Source of the DNA: Eopsaltria australis
Taxonomy: Eukaryota > Chordata > Aves > Passeriformes > Petroicidae
Reading direction: 5' to 3'
Length of the DNA stretch: 64,000 nucleotides
Assembly (NCBI GenBank): GCA_034509425.1
Contig: JAVTVJ010001672.1
Location: 50,174-114,173, forward strand
The translations under genes were made by a program, and so were the position numbers. Position 1 is the stretch's first letter, and each line of letters opens with the position of its first letter. The notes under the pieces are model-generated. The model saw only the letters and a program-made list of their open reading frames with translations, made no database searches and had not been told where the DNA came from. Below are positions 54,871-64,000 of the stretch, in pieces.

Positions 54871-57646
54871 CTTTTCAATAGCAATAAGGAAGTACAAACT
54901 TTAGACAATATATTATGTCAAAATATGGCAAAATAAACATGTTCTGTCTTCAATATCTCCTCTCCAGCTTTCTTGTGCTCCCTGGACTACTTCTACATCT
55001 TTAAATTTTTTTTTTGCTTACTTCATAAGATCCAGCTATGCTGAAGACCACTGGAAGTTCTTTAATTCTGCAGACAAACTTCTTTCATTCATAACTTATC
55101 AGAAATGCAACTCCACATGGTAGTTGCAAATGCCAACTTCCAATTTTTAGAGAGGTGAGAACTCATGAGAAGATCGAAAACATCCCTCTAACATATTGAT
55201 AACTCTTATTTTCAGGAACTTCCTAAGTTGTTTATTCACATGGCATGACAATTTCTCCAAGCTGAAAAGTGAAAGAAAGCAATTTGTTCCATATGTCAGC
55301 TTTTTAATAATCAATTAAGTTAACAAGAGCTCTGCCATCTGCACCTGATCCTGTGACAGAATAGCACTCCCAGAGGGGAAGCATCTTTAGCTTGCATTCA
55401 CCTGAATCACAACTAATTAAGAAGATAATCAGAGGAATCAAAGGGAATGAAAGAACAAGCAAGGTAAAGTCCCAGATGGAAGCAGGAAGCAAAGATGGAA
55501 CTTTACATGACCAGCAGGAAAAGGTTCAATCTGAGGTATTTCACTGTACAGAAATAAAACTTCAAACTTTCAATCGTGGTAAAAGAATAACTTCAGTCAG
55601 AATAAAAGGCTTCATTTACAAAGGTTGGCCATATACCAGTCAGATTCAGTTTTTTAAACTTAATAACAAATTTAAGCCTGAAGAGGATACACAAGAACAA
55701 AACACTGTTTTTTTGCAAAACTCTTGCAAAAATAAGTATGCGTGAATCCAAGCATAGAGGAGAGGAGCAACAAATAATATCTGAGAAACCTCACTGACAA
55801 TCCAGTTCATTGCCCTGAGTTACTTTTTGACCCTACATTATTAGAAAAATAGCTGCGCATCCTAATTTTGCATGGTCAGCAAGGATGTCAGAGTTGAGAA
55901 TCCACTGACAGCAAAACTACATAAATTACAGATGAATTCTGTCGTGGTTCAGTGCAGTAGAATGGGAGAGCAGAGGGCAAGCAGAAGAAGCAGCTGCTAC
56001 GGCCACAGCGAGGTAGAGTTCCTACAGCTGTGCCACAAGTAGGGGAGTGAGATGAATATTTTGGAGAGCATGAGGGAGGGAGAATTGGATGCAAGAGCAG
56101 ACACTGTATAGACACATCTACACGGCTTGTTAAAGCACCAGCACCTGCACGTGCCCCACACTGGCTGAGTGGAACTCACTGCCAGTCAACAGCCCCTGGG
56201 AAGCTTTTGGCTTGGGCCAACTCACACTCCTCCAGATGGTCATGGTTCAGCACGTCAGCAGCTCATGAGCAGCCTGTCCACTTTGGTGGTTGATTCAAAT
56301 ACTACCATAGGTTCAGGACAGTTCTTTTATTCAGGAATATACCTGGACATATTGAACTTGCTAGTATAGAATATGCCTTCAATGTACTTAACATCATCCA
56401 GTTCACTCTTCCAAAAGAACAGAAAACCATAAGGACAATCAAAAATTCTTTTTGAAAACTTTCTGAAAAGGACAAAATCACCAAGGCATCAAGAGTGACA
56501 ACTGGGCCTCATGCTATAATCACCAACCACAGCACTGCTGGCTTGGTGCTCCTGAAGCTTTTTAGTGAATAAGTGCAGAAAGATTGAAGGTCTTGCTGAA
56601 AATCCAAATGGTTTTCAGTTTTTGATGTATTTGAGGTGAAATTAGAGCTAGCATACTTCAGCTGGATTTTGATCCAAAATTGATTCATATTTTGTACATG
56701 TTCCTCACACTGATGACCACTGCCTCTTGGCTGTGGCCATAAGTGCCTTTTTAGAACAAGGCAAACGTCTTTCACCTCACCTAATTATGATGTTGCATTA
56801 CACCATATGAGAGGGAAAAGGACTCTTATTTCTGAAGCCTTTACAAAAATAAGAAAGTTGCCTAAATACTGAGATAAATTGTTCCTGATTTCCAGTGTGA
56901 CAAAAATAAGACAGGTGGTCAAAAGAACTTAAAGACATAGATACCTTGACAGAAATTGTAGCCAAATAACATTTGGAGCCTTCTTATGTTTTCTAAAAAG
57001 ATGTAGCTATAAAAGATTCAGATCTTACCTTTCTCTAGTCAGCTGAGTTAAGGATAGAAAAAGACAGCTTGGAGACAAAAAGCAGCAGAAGCAGAAAACA
57101 GCAAGTATTCAGCATATGTTAAAAATATATATTTCTCCCTGTAAAGGCCACATAAACTTCCAAATTCTACTATAACACAAACCAAGCACAGACAATGAGA
57201 AAAGATCATTCTGATATTTTAAACTCCAGTGTCTAGGTAATATTTACTGGTCATTATCATATCTACAACTGGCCTTCAAATAAGATTGTTCTAAGACAAG
57301 AAAACTGTTCAAGATATCTGCATTTATTACAAATCATATCAGAGATCCTCAAATTAGGATTAAAAACATATGGCTCTGCTACTTTTAAAATCTGTGCTAA
57401 AGAATTTATGGCATAAATCCACAGACTAGGGAGAAAACTCCCCATTTCTGTAAATTTCTGTTTCAGCCTTAAAACATACATGACAATTCCTAACTCTAAT
57501 TTTATTTTTATCTAACTTACCCTTTAAATTCCAACAGTATATCATTATAAATATTTTTTTAATCTGAGTAGTTATAGCCTCAATGTTAAGGCAATGATTG
57601 GAATAGCAAACTCAGGCACTAAAAAACCCCCTAAATACCAAATTTA

Positions 57647-57671
57647 ACCAAACCAAACCAAACCAAACCAC
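57647..57671 (+). repeat. AACCA microsatellite
   Basis: Five or so AACCA units in a row, ending about 57670. Confidence 0.85.
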
Positions 57672-58285
57672 AAAAGAATATAGAAGACTAATTTTCAAGG
57701 AAATGGCTCTGATATTTAAACTCAGCTAAATTCTTTCCTCTGAGGCTTCAATTGTTTTTCATGTAAAGGGAGTTCTTTGTTCAGATTCACAGGCAGACCT
57801 CAGCCATACTCATGCCAGGGCAGCATCAACATGATTCTATTTAGTGAAGACAAGGCCCAAAAGCTTATTTACTTACCTAAACATGTTTCTACAATACAAA
57901 ACATGGAATTGTTTTCCAGTGAAATCTGTCACCACATTCAAGGCAGGACTTGGTAGCAGAGTATTGTCAGGTGGCTCTTGTGCTACTCGGTTTTATGATC
58001 TGTAATATCTTGAGAAATTCCACATTAGCTATGACAAATAGTGACCTATTTTATTTTCCAGAGATAAAAAATGTTAAATCTGAATTTATTTCTTCACCTA
58101 AGGTAATTTACTTGCTCTTTTTCAGCCTAGAACTTTTATTGGTGGTAACTTAATTTACCATCTACTTATAACCGAGGACAATTAGTAGTATAAATATGTT
58201 AAATAAATCATCCTCTTAATTTAGACCTGTTCAGAACTCTGAAGCAGGAAGCGTTAGCATGAGACGTGTTGTGTGAAAGGGAACA

Positions 58286-58319
58286 AAAAAAAAAAACAAA
58301 AACAAAAAAAAACAAAAAA
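58286..58319 (+). repeat. A-rich simple repeat
   Basis: A runs interrupted by C (AAAAAACAAAAACAAAAAAA). No retroposed gene body was recognised upstream. Confidence 0.8.
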
Positions 58320-61059
58320 TCACCATACTGGTGATAAAGATGCCCCCTTATTTTAGAACACAATGTTTTGGTGCATAGGCAGACTGGCCTTTGTAAACAG
58401 AGAAGTCTTGATCTGCTTTATTAATAATTTTAAGAATTGGGTCTGAACTGATGAGGATTGGCAATTATGGCATAGAAGGCCTTGAGAAGCTCTAAAACTG
58501 AAAAGTCATTTTACAGTCTTGCAAATCAAAGCTAAGTGGAATCACAGATGCTTTTAGAAATAATTTAAACATGGACATATTCCATTTTTCCACCTCAAAA
58601 GAGATAGTTCAGACTCTATTGCACTAGGTTGAAAGTCAGCATACAGCTGCTGTGAGTAAATCCTGTCTGCTGTGAAAGCATAGCCTGGAAGTCTCCCATG
58701 TAAACGGGCCTTAGTCTTCTCCTTTTATGTTTTGCAAAAATTACACAATCTTTTAATCTTTTGTTGTGTTAGAATATTAGGATGCCTTAATTCAAGGCTG
58801 AAGAGGTGGAAATTTCGGCAAGAGTGTATTGCCGGAGCTGTAGCCTCTTCATTTTGCCATCCCACCTTACGTGGCAGGAAGACAAGAATTTGTCACCTTC
58901 TTCCTAGGTGTTTCCACTTCAAAAGTTCCACACACTGGGGCTGTTCACTGAGATGAAAAGAAGTCATGGGCAACACTGCAGTATCCCAGAGATTCTATAG
59001 TGGACTATAACATCTGCCCAGCAATATTAAGGAGTGCTCAGGTTCATCACTTTTCCCAGTAGCATGGTCTGCTATCACGCTGTCTGCGAAAGGCTGCAAA
59101 CAAACAGGTCACAAAAGAAAAGCCAAATAGCTGACCTCCAGTACATCTGCTGCTGGCTCCTTTCAGCTCTGTAAGTAATGGAAAGGTGTATGATTTATTA
59201 GAGATTTCTTAGAGAGTTACATTTATGAAAATGTCTGGAAGGGATAGGAGTGGGAGAGTAAGAACAGAAGATGAGTCCATCATTGGCAAATTGTTTAGAT
59301 GTGAAAAACAGGTTTCACACTCCAGAAATTCTCTGCCCAAGAAAACTCTTTGCACATATTTATCAAAGATTATTAATTTATACAGATAAGATAAGCAGCC
59401 ATCCAGAAAATATTATAGGAACTATTGCTACTATTTTCCATATGGTGGGGATTGCTGGACATTTAATAATATTCTGTCATATTTTTCCATTATTCTGACA
59501 AAATATGTTGAAGAACCTTTTACAATTTTAAAAATAGAATGCATTTTGTCACTCTTTTTAAAGTTAATTCACTGAGTTAAATTTATGAAGCATATTGTCT
59601 GTAAAAACTAAGATAGACAAGTATGAAATCACATCAGCCACAGGACCTAAATTCAGTGTGGAGAGACAGTGATAATTCTGATTATGAATTTAATAAGCCT
59701 CTAAAATATTTTTTAAATGGCAGACAAATCAAAAGGATGTTATTTTAGCTTATCAGCAACCAACAGCAGCACGATAGCTAAATTTAGCTATATGAATGCT
59801 AGTCCTGCTGCAAGTTTATAGTGCTTAAAGTTAATCATAAGACCTTGCAGCTGTATAACGTGGATAACTATTCCTCAGAGGAGAGCAACAAAAATATTCT
59901 TTTCAAGCAGTGTGACAAACGTTGCAGGTTTTAAAATAAGATTTAACATAAGGACTTGTCATATGCAACCTGCATGTTTGGCACCAAGACTTTTCTGGCC
60001 TTTCCCATAATCTAAAAAGGATAAGTGCTCACATTTTCCAAGATCACGAGGCTCTAGCTGGCAAATGACTTTACACTGAAACTAATTTCACGTCACTTTA
60101 ATGCATAATTAACAGTGCCCACCCAGGCGTTCATACGCTTATGATATCCAAATCCCCCAATAAGGTCTTGATCTGAGGTTTCTTCAGCTGACAGAAGCTC
60201 TTCCAATGCCTTTGCTGTATTCGGTCAGAAAAGAAAATCAATAGGAAGAAAAGCATAGGAAAATTTCTGTAGGTCATGCATCTCTAGGACAATTTTTACA
60301 TTTTTCTTATGCAAGAAAAAAAAGTCCATAGAATTTAAGAGTAGTGTTTTATTCAGCTGTGTTTGTAAGGGAAAAATATATATCTGGCAACTGTGAGCAA
60401 CTCAGGGTCCTCCCATGGTTACAGTAGCGGAGGTGTGTTGGATATTACAAACTAAACAAATGTCAGGGGGATTTTGTGATGGATTTTCATTCTTACATAA
60501 CAAAGTATTGCAAGTAGCACATAATGAAGCTTCATGAAGCACAGTGTGAACCTTGAAAGAAAGCAATTTTGTTGAAGGCAAGTGACATGACTAAGCCAGG
60601 GAAGACTGAATGTCAGGCTTCAACTCAGAACTCAATCAACAATCTTTCCACCTATAAAGTGCTGAGCAATTGAATCAAGCCATGCTTCCATTTTAATAGC
60701 ACTTGTGCTTAATTTTCAACCAAGTTGAAAGGCAACAAATATATCTGGAAGATTATAGAGCTTATGCACATGTGATGGATGATCTTGACTTGCAGCCAGA
60801 CACTCCCACAGCCACTTTCCTATTCCCCATCTTCAAAACATTAGAGGAAAAAAACACATGAAAAGGCCCATGGGTTAAGATGAAGACTTGGAGGTAAGCA
60901 CCACAGGCAAAACAGACTTGACAAGGTCTTAGTTTAGGGCAAATGTTAGGAGGAAACTTTTGAGGGGGTTTTCTCTAGACAAGTCAATTTCAGCCACTTC
61001 ACTTTCAAACTGGTTCGGGAAAAGATTTTTTTAGAGAAAAAGTGGAAAAAATTATTTAT

Positions 61060-61990
61060 TTAATAAGTAGAATATTCACAAGTATGGAAAAAAAAATTGA
61101 ATGATATAAAACAATGAAACTTCTCTTTTCTCCGAAGAGATGGTGGATTCAGAGAGTCCTTCTGTGGGTGTGGCTGTGTCAGCTTCAGCCCCTCCAGAGG
61201 CTGAGGCTGATGGCCAGGCCTGGCTGCAGAGTCGGGGGGCCCCCGGGGGATTGTCTTGATGTCTTGGACTACAGAGATGCTGACAAGTCCTAGAAGAAAG
61301 AAACTAGTAAAAGAAACAAAGTCTCTCTCTCTCCCTGCAAAAGCCGAGAGATCCCCGAGAGCACTCCGCTGCGAACTCCGAGAGCACACAGAGAGCTTAT
61401 CTCTATTTTTCTGTTTCTGCTTCGAGCGCAGTCTCCGAAGGAATTTTTGGGGGAGTAAGGTGTAACTCCTGTAGACAAACTGTGTGCGTTTTTTCTCTCT
61501 CTTTTACTCTCTTCACTCTTTCTGTGTTTTTTTTTGGGTTTAACTTAAAGCTACAGAACTTAATACCTGGCATAAGCAGGACAGGCGATTGGGGATACAA
61601 GCATCATACAGTTAACTTAGGACATTCTACCCCTTATCCCCATATCGTCAGCTCACTACTAAAACTAATATATTCTGATTCTAAACACACATACATTATA
61701 CACACATATATGTATACATATATACAGTATATAGCTATATATAGAAAATGGCAGTAAAATCTAGCAAATAGTGATATTTAAACATGGTTCTTACTTAATA
61801 ATCAGATCTTCTTGGGGTACACATTGTGTTGTTTTATCTTTTTGTATTATTCACTCTGTGTAACTTGGTCCCTGAGCAAAGACAACTCTACGGATGGGTT
61901 TGTCTGTATTGGAGGCAGAATTGACCCAAACAGTCTTCTCTAACAGACTTTTAATATGAACTACTGGGACTTTGTCTCTATCTACTGTGT
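61060..61990. other. unclassified region next to ERV-6
   Basis: It lies downstream of the ERV-6 integrase (minus sense), where an env remnant or LTR might be expected. No LTR ends or coding motifs were identified. A TA-rich simple stretch lies near 61690-61745. Confidence 0.4.
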
Positions 61991-63911
61991 GTAGGGATTT
62001 GGATTGGGCAGGCCCTACTTGGTTGGTAGAACTTCGAGTGTTAACTAACTAGGTGGCTTTTGCTAAATGTTGTTTCTAATTTTTGAAAGATCTCTTACTT
62101 AATGTTTTCAAGGTGGTTTTTAACAGTCTATTGCACTTCTCTACTTTGCTTGAAGCTGGTGCGTGGTAGGGGATATGGTACACTTATTTAATACTATGTT
62201 TCCTAGCTCAGGTGTTGATAAGGGTGTTTTTGAAATGAGTCTTATTGTTTGACTTAATCTTCTTAGGGGTACTATGTTTCTAAAGGACTTGCTTTTCAAG
62301 GCCTAGGATGGTGTTCCGGGCAGTGGCATGAGGCACAGGGTAGGTCTCTAATAATTTTGTGGTGGTTTCTACTATCGTGAGTACATAGTGTTTACCTTGG
62401 CGTGTCTGGGGCAGTGTGATGTAATCAATCTGCTAAGCCTCTCCATACTTATATTTGGACCACCGTCCACCATACCATAGGGGTCTCACTCGCTTTGCTT
62501 GTTTAATTGCAGCACACGTCTCATAATCATGGATCACCTGGGAGATGCTGTCCATGGTTAGATCTACTTTTCGGTCTCGTGCTTATTTATAGGTGGCATC
62601 TTTACCCTGATGACCTGAGGCATCATAGGCTTATCGGGCTAGGAACAACTTCTCTTGTGTTGCTAATCTAAGTCTATTTTTGACACTTCTATCTTTGCAG
62701 CCTGATCTACCTGCTTGTTGTTCCGGTGTTCCTCATTAGCCCAACTTTTAGGGATATGGGCATTTACATGGCGGACTTTCACAGGTAGTTTCTCTACTCG
62801 GGTAGTGATGTCTTTCTACTCTTTAGCAGCCTAGATTGGTTTTCTTTTACGTTGCCAATTGGCTTTTTTCTCCTTCTCTAGCCATTTCTACAAAGCATTG
62901 GCTACTATTTATGAATCAGTGTAAAGGTAGAGTTTTGGTTACTTTTCTCTTTCAGAAATGTCTAGGGCTAGTTGAACGGCTTTGAGCTCAGTGAGTTGAC
63001 TTGATCCACCGTCTCCTTCTGTAGCTTCTGCAACCTGTCGTGTGGGGCTCCACACAGCTGTTTTCTCCTTTTGTTTCATCTTTACGATACGGCAAGAACT
63101 ATCTGTAAAAAGAGCGCAGCGTGCTTCTTCTGCTGGCAGTTGATTGTACGGTGGAGCTTCTTCAGCTCGTGTCACTTGCTCTTGTTCCTCTTCATCAGTG
63201 AGACAAGTTTTCGCCTTCAGGCCAATTTGTACTTATTTCTAAAATCTCAGGGCGATTCAATTTTTCAATGCGGGCGCGTTGTGTTATGAGGGTAATCTAC
63301 TCGCTCTATGTAGCACTGGTGGCGAGGTGGGTAGAGGGAACTTTTGTTTTGAACATCTACTGCAGCACTGGTAGTTGGGGTGCCAGGAGGAGTTGCGTTT
63401 CTGTGCCAATTACCTTTGAGGCGGTCTGAACTCTCTCATAGGCTGCTAAGATTTCTTTTTCTGTTGGAGTGTAGTTGGCTTCGGACTCTTTATAATTTCG
63501 ACTTTAGAATCTCAGTGGTCGACCCTGAGCTTCTCTAGGCACTTTCTGCCAAAGGCTTCATGACAGACCATGGCTCCCGGCTGCGGAGTAGAGCACGTTT
63601 TTTAAATCTGGTCTTGTCTTGACTGGGCCAAGCGCTACCGCATGAGCAATTTCTTTTTGATCTGGGTGAAGGCTTGCTGCTGTTCAGGGCCCCACTGAAA
63701 AGTGTTTTTCTTGTGGGTAACCAGATAAAGAGGGTTCACAATCTGGCTGTACTCAGGAATATGCATTTTCTAAAAGCCTATGGCACCTAGGAAAGCTTGT
63801 GTTTCTTTCTTGTTGGTTGGTGGAGACATTGCTGTAATCTTGTTGATAACTTCAGTGGGAATCGGACGCCGTTTATCTTCCCACTTTACCCCTAGGAACT
63901 GGATTTCTCGA
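61990..63911 (-). pseudogene. pol: ERV-6 pol (RT, RNase H, integrase), ERVL-like, heavily mutated
   Basis: Minus strand. The RT end is at 63958-63770 (IQFLGVKWEDKRRPIPTEVI then PPTNKKETQAFLGAIGF); its first residues derive from the adjoining LTR-B. RNase H at 63175-62942 has FTDSS (normally FTDGS) and QLTELKAVQLALDI. Integrase follows from about 62700 down to 62000, with a CETC-type zinc pair altered and a damaged catalytic core. At least nine codons are TAG or TAA at places where a tryptophan is expected. Class assignment rests on recognised motifs of avian ERVL-type pol. It is cut by the LTR-B at 63912. Confidence 0.75.
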
Positions 63912-64000
63912 TGTTGAAGGTTGGATCTAGTTCTTTTCCTCAGGAATTTTTCTCCCATGGGTTGCTAAGACACAAATGACTGGGTACTTAAGAGAAACAA
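63912..64000 (+). mobile_element. LTR-B, 5' end, cut by the window edge
   Basis: Starts TGTTGAAGGTTGGATC and matches the first ~90 bp of the other LTR-B copies. It is inserted in ERV-6 RT. If solo, a CTCGA duplication (63907-63911) should follow its 3' end beyond the window. Confidence 0.85.

Larger units (their letters stand above)
54877..61059. other. 6.2 kb AT-rich region without a supported gene
   Basis: All open frames are short and lack recognisable domains. No LTR ends with duplications, CR1 tails or RNA genes were seen. Small simple repeats occur. It may be intergenic or intronic, or very old decayed repeats. Confidence 0.5.

Noticed and set aside
58286..58319. possible poly-A tail of a processed pseudogene
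   Set aside because: No gene-like sequence lies upstream and there is no flanking duplication, so it is treated as a simple repeat.

Overview
The window is a dense pile-up of endogenous retroviruses (ERVs) and solo LTRs set in AT-rich, apparently non-coding DNA. No host protein gene, tRNA or rRNA could be supported. A CR1 LINE with the typical bird 3' end, together with the ERV types present, points to a bird, probably a passerine. The ERV load would suit a non-recombining or heterochromatic region such as the W chromosome, but that is inference. Names ERV-1 to ERV-7 and LTR-A to LTR-L are labels used only in this report.

Left block (1-22043): a minus-strand gag start (ERV-7) ends in a 100-bp fold-back made of LTR tails. 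ERV-1 follows, a decayed class II (betaretrovirus-like) provirus with gag, a dUTPase-like/protease region, pol and an env TM remnant. A second fold-back and a fragment of another LTR lead into ERV-2 (7792-17049). ERV-2 is the best-preserved provirus: two LTRs, a tRNA-Lys-like primer site, gag, pro, pol in successive -1 frames, and an alpharetrovirus-like env with only a few lesions. Next comes the 3' half of a gammaretrovirus-like element (ERV-3), with a solo LTR-B in its env and an intron-like segment in its integrase.

Middle block (22044-35785): mostly unannotated AT-rich DNA carrying solo LTRs with clean target-site duplications (TSDs): two LTR-B, one LTR-K, and two minus-strand LTR-D, the second split by LTR-E. 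It also holds a CR1 nested in a CR1 and a pair of inverted ~150-bp repeats.

ERV-4 block (35786-49912): one old class II provirus broken by four later insertions. These are a short internally deleted provirus (ERV-5, in gag) and solo LTR-A, LTR-D and LTR-J (in pro, pro and env). ERV-5 carries the longest gag-derived reading frame in the window without a stop. The two ERV-4 LTRs are identical over about 576 bp but differ at both ends, which looks like LTR-to-LTR gene conversion.

Right block (49913-64000): unannotated DNA, a minus-strand LTR-D split by LTR-F, solo LTR-G, about 6 kb with nothing recognised, then a minus-strand ERVL-like pol (ERV-6) full of TAG/TAA codons, apparently G-to-A hypermutated. 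It is interrupted at the window edge by another LTR-B.

Elements with 6-bp TSDs (LTR-A solo, LTR-F, LTR-G, ERV-5) fit class II retroviruses. Those with 5-bp TSDs (LTR-B, D, E, J, K) belong to other classes. All coding regions listed are retroviral and, except for the ERV-5 ORF, broken.
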